The notes: generated by a model not told the origin, from the letters alone. 34,622 nucleotides of DNA from Paludibacter sp. 221 (GCF_010501035.1 NZ_QVMH01000021.1:1-34622); one strand, 5' to 3'. Positions 14,017-23,080 are shown, numbered from the stretch's first letter. Numbers and translations are program-made.

Positions 14017-15687
14017 ATGAATAAAAATCAGTCTTCTTTTAAACAATATTTACTGGTCGCTTTATTAGCGTTGGTGGTAGTTTATTCTTCCATGGCTCAG
14101 GACTCGGCCGACCGGACGTTTTTGATTAACAAAAACCTGAACACGTTTAATTCGGTTATGCGCGAGCTCGATTTGTTTTACGTAGATACGCTTAGTTATG
14201 ATAAAATGACCAAGAACAGCATAGATTATATGCTGCATAATTTAGACCCTTATACTGTTTTTATGCCGGAAGAAAACTCCGATGATATTAAGCTGATAAC
14301 CAAAGGCGAATATGGGGGTGTAGGTTCTCTTATTGTGAAAAATGGCGACGATGTGTGTGTGTCGGAACCTTACGAGGGGATGCCTGCGCAACGAAATGGT
14401 GTGCGTGCCGGCGATATTATTCTGGAAGTAGATGGCAAGAGCACCAAAGGATTGTCGGTTAGCGATGTGAGTTCGATGCTGCGGGGAACGCCCAGCACTA
14501 AGGTGCATCTGAAATTGAAACGTTTAGGCGAAAAGAAACCGATAGAGAAAACTTTTTTACGCGAAAAAATACAGCTTCCTGCTGTCAATTACTCGGCTGT
14601 TGTAGCTGATAAGGTAGGCTATGTCTTGCTTAGCGACTTTACCGACAGGGCTGCTATAGAGCTGAAGGCAGCTGTAAATGAGATGGTGAAACAGGACAGG
14701 ATAGAATCGCTGATAATTGACCTGCGCGATAATGGGGGCGGGCTTATCGACGAGGCGGTAAAGATACTTGGCTTTTTTGTGCCTAAGGGAACCGAAGTGG
14801 TATCGACCAAAGGTAAGAACAGGGAAAGCGACCGTGCATACAAAACGCCAACCGACCCTGTTTTTCCGGATATGAAACTGGCTATACTTACCAACAGGGC
14901 TTCGGCATCGGCTTCTGAGATTTTGGCAGGGGCTATACAGGATTTGGACAGGGGGATTGTGGTTGGTGAGCGTACCTTTGGTAAAGGGCTTGTTCAGAAC
15001 ATTCGTCCTGTAGGATATGGCAATTACCTGAAAATTACTACAGCCAAATACTACATCCCCAGTGGGCGTTGTATTCAGGCTATTGACTATAGTCACAAAA
15101 ATCAGGATGGCAGTGTGGCACGTGTGCCTGATAGCCTAACGACAGTGTTTTATACTAAGAATGGCCGTAAGGTGCGCGATGGGGGTGGGATAGTTCCCGA
15201 TACAGTGACTACGGTAGAAAAAACAATGAACGTGGCTTATTACATCCTGTTGCAAAACCATTATTTCAATTTTGTAAATGAATATGTGCTGAAACATCCG
15301 GAGATAGCGTCTCCTGCTGAGTTTAACCTGTCGGACGAAGATTTCAAGACTTTTACCGATTATCTGGTGGAAAAAAAGTTTACCTATACTACTCAGACCG
15401 AGAAGTATTTTGACGAACTTATGGAGGTGGCAAAGTATGAGGGATTGGATAAAAGGGCATCGGAAGAGATTGAGGCTTTCAAAAAGAAATTGACACCGGA
15501 TATTGCGCAAGACATTGCGGATAATAAAAAAGAAATTGTAAACATGCTGAGCGTTGAAATTATAAAGCGTTATTATTATCAAAAGGGAGAAATTGAATAT
15601 ACCTTGCGCGACGATAACGATTTGAAGGCGGCATTGGATATATTATCTGCTGAAAGTGAATACAGCCGGATTCTATCAAAAAAATAG
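14017..15687 (+). CDS. S41 family carboxy-terminal processing protease (CtpA-like)
   Basis: This is a periplasmic serine protease of the tail-specific/CtpA family. The 556-residue protein has a signal sequence or anchor (about 9-28). A PDZ domain follows at about 95-170 (GEYGGVGSLIV, NGVRAGDIILEVDGKS), then the catalytic core. The catalytic set is placed by spacing against E. coli Tsp (S430, D441, K455): S298 in RASASASE, D309 and K323 in TFGKG, with Q327 as the CtpB-type Gln. All are present. A long alpha-helical C-terminal extension (about 400-556) carries lysine-rich helices. It likely trims envelope protein C-termini. No promoter is seen in the 107-bp spacer after coaD, so co-transcription is likely. 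A terminator follows at 15716-15767. Confidence 0.94.
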   Translation: MNKNQSSFKQYLLVALLALVVVYSSMAQDSADRTFLINKNLNTFNSVMRELDLFYVDTLSYDKMTKNSIDYMLHNLDPYTVFMPEENSDDIKLITKGEYGGVGSLIVKNGDDVCVSEPYEGMPAQRNGVRAGDIILEVDGKSTKGLSVSDVSSMLRGTPSTKVHLKLKRLGEKKPIEKTFLREKIQLPAVNYSAVVADKVGYVLLSDFTDRAAIELKAAVNEMVKQDRIESLIIDLRDNGGGLIDEAVKILGFFVPKGTEVVSTKGKNRESDRAYKTPTDPVFPDMKLAILTNRASASASEILAGAIQDLDRGIVVGERTFGKGLVQNIRPVGYGNYLKITTAKYYIPSGRCIQAIDYSHKNQDGSVARVPDSLTTVFYTKNGRKVRDGGGIVPDTVTTVEKTMNVAYYILLQNHYFNFVNEYVLKHPEIASPAEFNLSDEDFKTFTDYLVEKKFTYTTQTEKYFDELMEVAKYEGLDKRASEEIEAFKKKLTPDIAQDIADNKKEIVNMLSVEIIKRYYYQKGEIEYTLRDDNDLKAALDILSAESEYSRILSKK

Positions 15688-15715
15688 AAAAAGGACTTAA
15701 AAAATAATTGTTTAT

Positions 15716-15767
15716 AAAGTTTTCGGCTGAATTTGTTTTAAATTTGTATCCGAAAACTTTTTTTTTG
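15716..15767 (+). terminator. Terminator of the coaD-S41 unit
   Basis: AAAGTTTTCGG (15716-15726) pairs perfectly with CCGAAAACTTT (15750-15760), an 11-bp stem with a 23-nt loop, followed by a continuous T-run to 15766. It begins 29 nt after the S41 stop. Confidence 0.85.
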
Positions 15768-15780
15768 AAATAAAAAATGA

Positions 15781-15788
15781 TATTTTTG
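15781..15788 (+). promoter_or_regulatory. Candidate -7 box for the XRE-cupin gene
   Basis: TATTTTTG matches TAnnTTTG directly after the S41 terminator. It predicts an A/T-rich leader of about 165 nt before the start at 15960. The -33 box is not clear. Confidence 0.45.
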
Positions 15789-15959
15789 CAGCCGATTTTC
15801 ATTACACTTATTATTTGTTTAAATTTTGGATGAAAATCTGATAAATTTCTATTTTTGATAATAGAAAACAAGTAAATTAAATTTTAGTTATAGATAATTA
15901 TTCCGGTTTTTGTATTATAATTCATTTGGATAGAGCCGGAAATTAAAGTTAGAAAAACG

Positions 15960-16532
15960 ATGGAACAAAACGTTGTAGGGAAAAAAATCGTAACGCTGTG
16001 TACAGACAAAAATATTCCTTTGGAAGAGCTGGCAGAACGCTCAGGGCTGACTGCTGCGCAAGTGGATAAGATAATAAATAGCGATAGAATCCCTTCTTTA
16101 GGTTCACTCATTAAGATAGCCCGTGCTTTGGGCGTACGTGTAGGTACTTTTCTTGACGATAGCGAAGAGCTTGGGCCTGTTATACAACGTAAAGATGATA
16201 TACAGGAAGCGGCTACGTTTTCGAGCCAGCTTTCGGATGCTAACTCGCACCTCGATTTTTATTCGTTGGCTTCGCAGAAAGCAGGCCGTCATATGGAGCC
16301 GTTTGTAATAAATATAAAACCATCTGCGGAGCATAAGCCTATCCTTTCTACACACGAGGGCGAAGAGTTTATTTATGTGCTGCAAGGAGCGATTAAGGTG
16401 CATTATGGTAAAAACCAACATGTGCTTCAGGCAGGTGATAGTATTTACTACGATTCGATTGTTGACCATTTGGTGGAAGCCCTGAACGGGGAAACGGCAC
16501 AGATTTTGGCCGTGGTTTATACGCCGATGTAA
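15960..16532 (+). CDS. XRE-cupin transcription regulator
   Basis: The 190-residue protein combines an N-terminal XRE helix-turn-helix (about residues 5-62: IPLEELAERSGLTAAQVDKIINSDRIPSLGSLIKIARAL) with a C-terminal cupin_2 sensor domain (about 110-188: HEGEEFIYVLQGAIKVHYGKNQHVLQAGDSIYYDS). The cupin presumably binds a small ligand that changes DNA binding. It lies just upstream of an acyl-CoA ligase in the same orientation, a pairing I recall in Bacteroidales, which suggests it senses a fatty-acid or CoA-related signal and controls that gene. This role is inference. Confidence 0.9.
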   Translation: MEQNVVGKKIVTLCTDKNIPLEELAERSGLTAAQVDKIINSDRIPSLGSLIKIARALGVRVGTFLDDSEELGPVIQRKDDIQEAATFSSQLSDANSHLDFYSLASQKAGRHMEPFVINIKPSAEHKPILSTHEGEEFIYVLQGAIKVHYGKNQHVLQAGDSIYYDSIVDHLVEALNGETAQILAVVYTPM

Positions 16533-16555
16533 ATAAAGGCGAGAAGCAAAGAATG

Positions 16556-16597
16556 AGAAATGAACAAGGCTTTATGATGTTCATTTCTTTTAATTTT
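16556..16597 (+). terminator. Terminator or attenuator between XRE-cupin and acyl-CoA ligase
   Basis: AGAAATGAAC (16556-16565) pairs perfectly with GTTCATTTCT (16579-16588), a 10-bp stem with a 13-nt loop, followed by TTAATTTT. It occupies the centre of the 87-bp spacer. No promoter is visible between it and the ligase start at 16620, so it may attenuate rather than end the transcript. Confidence 0.65.
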
Positions 16598-16619
16598 CAC
16601 TCTTCAATTTTAATTAATC

Positions 16620-18269
16620 ATGCAATTATTTGATAAAACATTAGGAGACTGGCTTGAGCATTGGGCAAAGGAAACTCCTGATAATCCATACATTGTTTAT
16701 TCCGACCGCGATTTGCGTTTCTCGTGGAAGCAGTTCAACGAGCGCGTGGATAACATGGCCAAGGGATTGATGGCTATGGGTGTGAAAAAAGGTACTCATG
16801 TTGGTATATGGGCGCAAAACGTACCCGACTGGCTCACTTTTCTGTATGCCTGTGCCAAATTGGGTGCTGTAGCTATTACGGTAAACACAAACTACAAAAG
16901 CCACGAGTTGGCGTTTGTGCTTGAAAATTCGGATATGCACACGCTTTGCCTGACCGATGGTGTGGCAGGAAATAATTATGTGGATATGGTTTACGAGCTT
17001 ATCCCCGAACTTAGGGAGTCGCAACGTGGACATCTGAAAAGTGAGAAATTCCCATTTCTCAAAAACGTGGTATATATAGGGCAAGAGAAACACCGGGGTA
17101 TGTATAATACAGCCGAGGTGTTGTTGCTCGGAGCAAGTAAATCGGACGAAGATTATAATAAGATAAAAGAAAGCGTGAATTGCCACGATGTTGTGAATAT
17201 GCAGTACACTTCGGGAACTACCGGTTTTCCTAAGGGCGTAATGCTCACCCATCACAATATTGCCAATAACGGATACCTGACAGGCTGCCATATGAAATAT
17301 ACGCAAGCGGATAAGGTATGTGTGTGTGTGCCCCTGTTCCATTGCTTCGGAGTGGTGCTGGCTACTATGGCTTGTCTCACTACCGGATGTGCACAGGTGA
17401 TGGTGGAGAAATTCGACCCCTTGCTGGTGTTGGCATCGGTGCACAAAGAGCGTTGTACCGTGTTGCATGGCGTGCCTACCATGTTTATTGCAGAATTGAA
17501 CCACCCGATGTTCGAAATGTTTGATATGAGTTCGCTCCGTACCGGAATTATGGCAGGAGCTTTGTGTCCGATGGAGCTGATGCGTCAGGTGAACGAGAAA
17601 ATGTTTCTGGACGTAACCAGTGTGTACGGGCTGACAGAAAGCTCACCGGGTATGACACAGACACGTGTGGACGACTCATTCGAAGTGCGTTGCACCACAG
17701 TGGGGCGCGAATATGAATTTACCGAAGTTGCTGTGCTCGACCCTGCTACGGGCGAGGAATGTCCGGTTGGGGTGGAAGGAGAGATGTGTTGCCGTGGTTA
17801 CAACGTGATGAAAGGCTATTATAAAAACCCTGAGGCTACAGCACAGGTAATAGATAAAAACGGATGGCTGCACTCCGGCGATTTGGGCGTGAAAGATGAG
17901 AGCGGTAATTACCGCATCACAGGGCGTATCAAAGATATGATTATACGTGGAGGCGAGAATATCTCACCTAAAGAGGTAGAAGACTTCCTGTATCTGATGC
18001 CCGGTGTGAAAGACGTGCAGGTGGTTGCGGTGAAATCTCAGCGTTACGGCGAAGATGTGGGTGCTTTTATTATCCCGAAAGAAGGATATACGATAACAAC
18101 CGAAGACGTACGCGACTATTGCAAGGATAAGATAGCCCGCTATAAAATACCCCGTTATGTGTTTACGGTAGCCGAATATCCATTGACGGGAAGTGGTAAA
18201 ATACAGAAATTCCGCCTTAGGGAAATGGCGTTGGAGCTTTGCGAACAACAAGGTATTGAGATTCTGTAA
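16620..18269 (+). CDS. AMP-binding acyl-CoA synthetase (fatty-acid CoA ligase type)
   Basis: This is an ANL-superfamily enzyme that activates a carboxylic acid with ATP and joins it to CoA. The 549-residue protein has all core motifs: the P-loop-like [19 protein letters not shown] (about 195-213), [18 protein letters not shown], the hinge [21 protein letters not shown], and the C-terminal catalytic lysine in [11 protein letters not shown] (about residue 527). Length and motif order fit medium/long-chain acyl-CoA ligases of the FadD type. The exact acid cannot be fixed. No transmembrane segment is seen, so it is cytosolic or peripherally bound. It is likely controlled by the adjacent XRE-cupin protein. 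Confidence 0.92.
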   Translation: MQLFDKTLGDWLEHWAKETPDNPYIVYSDRDLRFSWKQFNERVDNMAKGLMAMGVKKGTHVGIWAQNVPDWLTFLYACAKLGAVAITVNTNYKSHELAFVLENSDMHTLCLTDGVAGNNYVDMVYELIPELRESQRGHLKSEKFPFLKNVVYIGQEKHRGMYNTAEVLLLGASKSDEDYNKIKESVNCHDVVNMQYTSGTTGFPKGVMLTHHNIANNGYLTGCHMKYTQADKVCVCVPLFHCFGVVLATMACLTTGCAQVMVEKFDPLLVLASVHKERCTVLHGVPTMFIAELNHPMFEMFDMSSLRTGIMAGALCPMELMRQVNEKMFLDVTSVYGLTESSPGMTQTRVDDSFEVRCTTVGREYEFTEVAVLDPATGEECPVGVEGEMCCRGYNVMKGYYKNPEATAQVIDKNGWLHSGDLGVKDESGNYRITGRIKDMIIRGGENISPKEVEDFLYLMPGVKDVQVVAVKSQRYGEDVGAFIIPKEGYTITTEDVRDYCKDKIARYKIPRYVFTVAEYPLTGSGKIQKFRLREMALELCEQQGIEIL

Positions 18270-18290
18270 AATAATAATTGGAAACAGGTG

Positions 18291-18325
18291 AAGCGGGTTA
18301 ATTTACTTTAATCCGCTTTCTTTAT
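18291..18325 (+). terminator. Terminator of the acyl-CoA ligase gene
   Basis: AAGCGGGTTA (18291-18300) pairs with TAATCCGCTT (18309-18318), ten pairs including one G.U, followed by TCTTTATT. It lies 21 nt after the stop codon. Confidence 0.7.
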
Positions 18326-18339
18326 TAAACGTTTTAGAG

Positions 18340-18347
18340 TACTTTTG
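18340..18347 (+). promoter_or_regulatory. Candidate -7 box for the papain-like protease gene
   Basis: TACTTTTG matches TAnnTTTG about 50 nt upstream of the start at 18397, immediately after the ligase terminator. No -33 TTTG is at the expected distance. Confidence 0.45.
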
Positions 18348-18396
18348 ATACCTCTTATCTGAGCCGACCTGTTAAATCTAATATAATTTACCGAAA

Positions 18397-21000
18397 ATGA
18401 AATCACAATACAGTATTTCTAATTTGTTTTTATTGCTGTTCTTCTCACTTACCTCCTCAGTATGTTTTGCACAAGTATCAACATATAGCGAAAAAGAAAA
18501 CATAGAGTTCCTTTCCGGAGAAAAAATCCGTACGGAGTTACATCAGTTTAAAGAAGCACGTACTACGTTACCCCGCCGTGTAGACCATAGCCAGTCAAAA
18601 TATATGAGCTCGTTAGTGAATCAGGGCTCGATGGGAAGTTGTGGCTCTGCTTCGCGGATATGTTATATGTTTGCTTATGAAATTAATAACTACCGCAATC
18701 TGAGTGGAAAGGTGGAGGCAAATATGTATCCTTCGCACTTCACATGGCTGCTTACCGGACAGAATTCGGATAAAGAAAACATGGCTATATTTAACGGGAT
18801 ACCGACCGTTCCTGTATATGGCGGAAGGCAATATAACTCTGTGTACGGAGGTAATGTAAGCTGGCCTGACAAATGTAAAAATTATGGCTGGATGACCGGA
18901 TTTGATAAGTGGCGCTCGGCAATGGATAACCGCCTGGAGAAAACCAGCAACATTAAAATGAATACGGACGAAGCCCTCGAATATGTAAAGTGGTGGATAT
19001 ACAATCATCATGACGATGAATCTTTTAACGAAGGCGGAGTTGTGGGCGGTGGAGCCGCTACAAGTGGCTGGAAAACCGTAAATATCCCAAGCGGAAAATA
19101 TGAAGGCGGTAAGCTTATCGTTACCGAATATGGGCCTGGCATAGACCACGGAATTGTATTTTCGGGTTACGACGATGATATTGAGTATGACCTGAATGGT
19201 AATGGAAAAATTGACGATGACGAGCGTGGTGCGCTTATTCTGCTCAACTCCTGGGGTAACTGGGGTAACAACGGCTGTGTATATGTGCCTTACAAGATTG
19301 TAAAAGAATACGGAGGAGGTTTAAGCGCCGAGTTATATTACATAAGGAAAGATTATAAGCCACAGGATGTATTCCGTATCAAAATGAATTACAACCAAAG
19401 GGCGAATATAAAAGTTTCTATTGGGGTAAGTAGCGACCCAAATGCAACGGAGCCGGATGAAACTATTGTTGCAGAGCACTTTAACTATGCAGGGTTTGAG
19501 CCTATCCCTCTTTTGGGCGAATATAGTGGCGTTATAAATAACAACCCGATGGAGTTTGGTCTGGACTTGACCGATTTGACTTCTGTAGGTTTTGATACAC
19601 GGAAAAATTTCCGCTATTTTCTGGTTTTGGAATTAAAAAGCGGCTCTACAGGTTTGGGTAGCGTGCAGGAGTTGGAAGTAATACGGTATGGCGAAAATAA
19701 GTCGGAGGTAGTGGGGAAAATAAATACCTCGGTAACAATAAGCGGTGCCGGAAAAAAGATATTTATTCCTGTATCTGTTCCCGCCAATAGCAATGTGAGG
19801 CCAACCAACTTGTATGTGCCTCAAAAACGCCTGAAAGTGAAATCTTATACCTCGCAGGAAACAAGCGGCGAGGGAAGCAGCAATGGGCGCGCAATACATG
19901 CGATTGATGGTAACGAAGATACTTACTGGCATAGTCGGTGGTCGAGCAACAAGATTGCTTTTCCACATAAAATTGTTTTTGAAGTAGATTCGGCGTACAT
20001 GTTGAATGGCTTTGAGTATCTGCCCCGCCAGGACAGTGGTAACGGCCGGATTGGTGATTATGAATTTTATGTATCTGACAGTGCTACAGAACAAGGTGTT
20101 TTAGTTGCCGGTGGAACATTTGAGAATGATGGTAAGGTAAAGCGTTCTTTTTTTGAGCCTATAGCAGGAAAGTATGTTACGCTGATTAATAAACGTTCAA
20201 GCGGTGGTGATGATAACACATGTATAGTTGAGTTTAATTTATTTTACAGTTTGGATGCGCTTCCGGCAAATACAGATGTAATCCCTCAAAATCGTTTGTC
20301 TGTAAAGAGTAAAACTTCGGAAGAAACAGTTGGTGAAGGAGATAATAACGGAAAAGCTATATACGCTATTGATGGTAATGAGTCGAGTTATTGGCACAGC
20401 CAATGGAAATCGGATGCAGTGGCATTGCCCCATGATATTGTGTTTGAAATAGATTCGGTTTATACAATAAATGGATTCGATTATTTGCCTCGTCAGGATG
20501 GTAATGCAAATGGCAGAATAGGTGATTATGAATTGTACGTTTCGAATAGTGTCAGCCAGCAAGGAACTCTGGTTGCCAGCGGAACATTTGAAGATGATGA
20601 ATCCCGAAAAAGAGTCTTTTTTGAGCCAACTAAAGGGAAATATGTGAAATTTGTAAATAAAAAGAGCGCAAATGGAGCACTTTTTACATGTGTGGCCGAA
20701 TTTAATTTATATTATACTATTGCTAAGGATATTGCCGACTCATTTGAGCCGATATCTGAAGAACGCAATTTGATTGTAGTTTTGACACAGGATAATTCAA
20801 TATTGGAGGTGTCGGGCGTAAGCGGAAATGTGTTGTTCACTATATGTGATATTCGTGGAAGGGTTGTGTTGCAGGAAAAATTGAATACTGCAGCAGGGGA
20901 GAGTGCAAAACTTAATGTGTCCGGTTTAGCAAAAGGAACGTATATACTCCATGCAATATCGCCGGAACAGAAAAATCCCGTAAAGTTTATTCTGTATTAA
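18397..21000 (+). CDS. Secreted papain-like (C1) protease with two discoidin domains and a T9SS-type tail
   Basis: The 867-residue protein has a signal peptide (about 1-25, cut after VCFA). The papain-type catalytic set is complete: Q76 (oxyanion hole), C82 in GSCGSAS six residues later as in papain, H251 in DHGIVFSGYD and N284 in NSWG. A 12-residue EF-hand-like Ca2+ loop (D265-E276, with N267, N269 and D273) sits between His and Asn. Two tandem discoidin/F5-8C-like domains follow (about 468-616 and 626-773), both with AIDGNExxYWHS and GFxYLPRQD. The last ~85 residues form a T9SS type A-like sorting domain (VLFTICDIRGRVVL, GLAKGTYILHA). It is probably exported through T9SS to bind and cut surface or host glycoproteins; the target is unknown. 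Confidence 0.88.
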   Translation: MKSQYSISNLFLLLFFSLTSSVCFAQVSTYSEKENIEFLSGEKIRTELHQFKEARTTLPRRVDHSQSKYMSSLVNQGSMGSCGSASRICYMFAYEINNYRNLSGKVEANMYPSHFTWLLTGQNSDKENMAIFNGIPTVPVYGGRQYNSVYGGNVSWPDKCKNYGWMTGFDKWRSAMDNRLEKTSNIKMNTDEALEYVKWWIYNHHDDESFNEGGVVGGGAATSGWKTVNIPSGKYEGGKLIVTEYGPGIDHGIVFSGYDDDIEYDLNGNGKIDDDERGALILLNSWGNWGNNGCVYVPYKIVKEYGGGLSAELYYIRKDYKPQDVFRIKMNYNQRANIKVSIGVSSDPNATEPDETIVAEHFNYAGFEPIPLLGEYSGVINNNPMEFGLDLTDLTSVGFDTRKNFRYFLVLELKSGSTGLGSVQELEVIRYGENKSEVVGKINTSVTISGAGKKIFIPVSVPANSNVRPTNLYVPQKRLKVKSYTSQETSGEGSSNGRAIHAIDGNEDTYWHSRWSSNKIAFPHKIVFEVDSAYMLNGFEYLPRQDSGNGRIGDYEFYVSDSATEQGVLVAGGTFENDGKVKRSFFEPIAGKYVTLINKRSSGGDDNTCIVEFNLFYSLDALPANTDVIPQNRLSVKSKTSEETVGEGDNNGKAIYAIDGNESSYWHSQWKSDAVALPHDIVFEIDSVYTINGFDYLPRQDGNANGRIGDYELYVSNSVSQQGTLVASGTFEDDESRKRVFFEPTKGKYVKFVNKKSANGALFTCVAEFNLYYTIAKDIADSFEPISEERNLIVVLTQDNSILEVSGVSGNVLFTICDIRGRVVLQEKLNTAAGESAKLNVSGLAKGTYILHAISPEQKNPVKFILY

Positions 21001-21030
21001 AAAATAAAACAAGTAATGTGTCTGTAATCT

Positions 21031-21073
21031 AAATAAGCAAAAATAGCTGATGTGTTGTTTTTGCTTATTTTTT
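21031..21073 (+). terminator. Terminator of the papain-like protease gene
   Basis: A 13-bp perfect stem pairs AAATAAGCAAAAA (21031-21043) with TTTTTGCTTATTT (21058-21070), with a 14-nt loop and a trailing T-run. It lies 30 nt after the stop. Confidence 0.8.
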
Positions 21074-21243
21074 GTTTTCAGTTTAAAGTTAGGTTTACAA
21101 ATCCCATAGGTATGTATTATAGTTTTCGGCGTAATTATTCCGGAATAAACAACAACTTTATTATTTAGGGTAAAACTTGGTAAAAAAAACTGCTAAAACA
21201 TAAAAAAAAGGTAATAATAATTTTTAAAGCAGAATAAAAAATA

Positions 21244-21251
21244 TAAATTTG
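21244..21251 (+). promoter_or_regulatory. Candidate -7 box of the V-ATPase operon
   Basis: TAAATTTG matches TAnnTTTG 37 nt before the subunit E start. The preceding 60 bp are A-rich with no TTTG at the right spacing. It is the best promoter candidate in the 288-bp spacer. Confidence 0.5.
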
Positions 21252-21288
21252 TGCTGTTCAAAAAAATACAAGGAAAATTTTCGTTCAT

Positions 21289-21879
21289 ATGAATACAAAA
21301 CTGCAGGAACTTACTGATAAAATATATCAGGAAGGAGTAGAAAAAGGTAATGAGGAAGCCAAAGTAATTATTGACAATGCTCAAGACCGGGCCGAAGATA
21401 TTATTGCCAAAGCTGAGGCCGAAGCAGAAAAAATTATTGCCGAAGCACAGGCAAAATCGGCCGAATTGGATAAAAATACAAAGTCGGAACTTCGTCTTTT
21501 TGCACAGCAATCGGTGAACGCGTTGAAAACCGAAATTACCGATTTGATTTGTGGCGAAATAGCAACAGACTCGGTGAAAGCCGCTACTTCGGATAAATCT
21601 TTCATGCAAAAAGTTATTCTGAATTTAGTAGAAGAGTGGGCTAAAAACGACCAGCTTACCATTGAGGCGAAAGATGCAAAGGCGTTGACCGATTATTTTG
21701 CGGCTAATGCAAAAGGATTGCTCGACAAAGGCGTGAAAATACAACAAGCCAATGGTATAAAAACCGACTTTGCTATAATTTCAGAAAACAAGGGATACAA
21801 AATCACTTTCGGCGAAGATGAGTTGGTAGCTTACTTCAAAGAATTTTTGCGTCCTAAATTAGTAGAAATGTTATTCTAA
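21289..21879 (+). CDS. atpE: V-type ATPase subunit E (peripheral stalk)
   Basis: The 196-residue protein begins with a long alanine- and glutamate-rich helix (about residues 5-75: AKVIIDNAQDRAEDIIAKAEAEAEKIIAEAQAKSAEL). A globular C-terminal domain ends in FLRPKLVEMLF. This is the layout of V-ATPase subunit E (NtpE), whose helix normally pairs with subunit G to form the peripheral stalk holding the A3B3 head still. No G subunit gene is found in this operon, so E may pair with another partner or itself. It is the first gene of the operon. The start at 21289 directly precedes the helix. Confidence 0.85.
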   Translation: MNTKLQELTDKIYQEGVEKGNEEAKVIIDNAQDRAEDIIAKAEAEAEKIIAEAQAKSAELDKNTKSELRLFAQQSVNALKTEITDLICGEIATDSVKAATSDKSFMQKVILNLVEEWAKNDQLTIEAKDAKALTDYFAANAKGLLDKGVKIQQANGIKTDFAIISENKGYKITFGEDELVAYFKEFLRPKLVEMLF

Positions 21880-21955
21880 TTTACCATTTGACAATTTACT
21901 ATTTACAATTGGAAATCAATCGTAAATGGTAAATAGCTAAATCGTCAATGAAAAA
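21880..21955. repeat. Stuttered ATTTAC spacer with inverted repeat, E-DUF2764 junction
   Basis: This is a run of near-copies of TTTACNATTT. TTTACCATTT (21880-21889) is inverted at 21924-21933 as AAATGGTAAA, so the spacer mRNA can fold. The 12-mer TAAATGGTAAAT (21923-21934) recurs exactly at 23052-23063. Confidence 0.6.
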
Positions 21956-22786
21956 ATGAGATATTATTATTTAATAGCAGGCTTGCCCGATATTCAGTTG
22001 GAAGACCCGAAAGGTGTGTCAACTATGGATGCGCTGAAAACGGATTTGGAGGAGCAGTTGTCGGACGAAGATATGAAGCTCTTGAATCTGATTTATGCTA
22101 AATACGATAACCGGAACCTGCTGTTTTATCTTCAGAACAAAGATGCTGAGCTTAACCCGCTTGGGGCGTTGAAGGCTGACGATTGGAAAGAGCTTGTAAG
22201 CCTGATGGAGGAATCGGAGCAGCCGAAAGACTCAAGGCTTCTGCCTTATATCCCTGATTACTATCAGGCGTATAAGGATGAGAATGTGTCTTTCAATGGC
22301 ATATCGGACGAGGACTACCTTGCCGGCCTGTATTACGAATATGCCATGCAAAACAATAATGAGTTTTTGCACAACTGGTTCGAGTTTAATCTTAACATAA
22401 ACAACCTGCTTGCTGCTATAGCCTGCCGTAAATATGGTTTCGAGCCTCAGCAGTATATTATAGGAAACAACGAGATTGCGCAGATATTGCGCAAAAGCAA
22501 TGCCCGTGACTTTGGTTTGACGGGTATTTTTGACGAACTGGATGCAGTTGTGAAAATATCAGAAGAGTCAAACCTGCTGAGCCGCGAGAAGCAGATTGAT
22601 GAACTGAAATGGAATTGGCTCGAAGAGCATACTTTCTTCGATTATTTCACTATCGAGCGGGTATTGTCATTCGTATTAAAGTGCGAATTGATAAACCGCT
22701 GGAAACCCTTAACGCAAGAAAAAGGTACAAAAATTTTCAGGGAATTACTTGATTCTTTGAAAGAAGATGTGAGGTTTGACGAGTAA
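21956..22786 (+). CDS. DUF2764 protein of the V-ATPase operon (likely subunit C counterpart)
   Basis: The 276-residue soluble, mostly helical protein begins MRYYYLIAGLPDIQLED, the typical start of DUF2764. It has acidic, tyrosine-rich helices (YIPDYYQAYKD, YYEYAMQNNNEFLHNWFEFNLNINNLLAAIACRKYG) and a C-terminal WNWLEEHTFFDYFTIERVLSFVLKCELINRW. DUF2764 genes sit in bacterial V-ATPase operons where a classical subunit C gene is missing. The NINNLLAAIACRKYG segment recalls subunit C/AC39, so it likely forms the collar joining the c-ring to the central stalk. That role is inferred from context and resemblance. The stop is 4 nt before the next start. Confidence 0.85.
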   Translation: MRYYYLIAGLPDIQLEDPKGVSTMDALKTDLEEQLSDEDMKLLNLIYAKYDNRNLLFYLQNKDAELNPLGALKADDWKELVSLMEESEQPKDSRLLPYIPDYYQAYKDENVSFNGISDEDYLAGLYYEYAMQNNNEFLHNWFEFNLNINNLLAAIACRKYGFEPQQYIIGNNEIAQILRKSNARDFGLTGIFDELDAVVKISEESNLLSREKQIDELKWNWLEEHTFFDYFTIERVLSFVLKCELINRWKPLTQEKGTKIFRELLDSLKEDVRFDE

Positions 22787-22790
22787 TGTA

Positions 22791-23024
22791 ATGAAGGAAA
22801 TAGACTATACATTTATAATTATTGGTGTTTTGGCTATCGTTTATGGTATTTATACCATAGTGATAAGGACGAAAAATCCTGAAAAATTAACCAAACTCAC
22901 TGAAATGAAAAAAAGAATGGGTGATAAGAAGGCGATAGCTGTTCATACGTTTTCATATTCAGTTTTACCAATAATTTTTGGTCTTGTTTTTATAGTATCG
23001 GAATTAATAAAAAATAACATATAG
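22791..23024 (+). CDS. Small two-helix membrane protein inside the V-ATPase operon
   Basis: The product is 77 residues from ATG 22791 (MKEIDYTFIIIGVLAIVYG). An in-frame TTG at 22776 lies inside the upstream gene and is less likely. Two transmembrane helices (about 8-24 and 53-71) flank a basic cytoplasmic loop (RTKNPEKLTKLTEMKKRMGDKKA). It is not a known V-ATPase subunit: F is soluble and about 100 residues, and K is larger with an ion site. It starts 4 nt after DUF2764, so it is translationally coupled, and its sequence is more AT-rich than the ATPase genes. It could be an assembly factor or an inserted gene. The function is unknown. Confidence 0.75.
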   Translation: MKEIDYTFIIIGVLAIVYGIYTIVIRTKNPEKLTKLTEMKKRMGDKKAIAVHTFSYSVLPIIFGLVFIVSELIKNNI

Positions 23025-23045
23025 CCATAAACAATTCAGAGCTAC

Positions 23046-23080
23046 CAATTATAAATGGTAAATCTGTAAATTGTAAATAA
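23046..23080. repeat. Stuttered AAATGGTAAAT spacer before subunit A
   Basis: Near-copies of TAAATGGTAAAT, CTGTAAATTG and TGTAAATAAAG occur here. The 12-mer at 23052-23063 is identical to that at 21923-21934. Confidence 0.55.

Noticed and set aside
16641-17504. 287-residue ORF antisense to the acyl-CoA ligase
   Set aside because: Long but His- and Cys-rich in a random way, entirely antisense to a motif-complete enzyme; explained by codon bias of the sense gene.
22776-22790. TTG start for the small membrane protein
   Set aside because: It lies inside the DUF2764 gene; ATG 22791 directly precedes the first transmembrane helix and gives close coupling.
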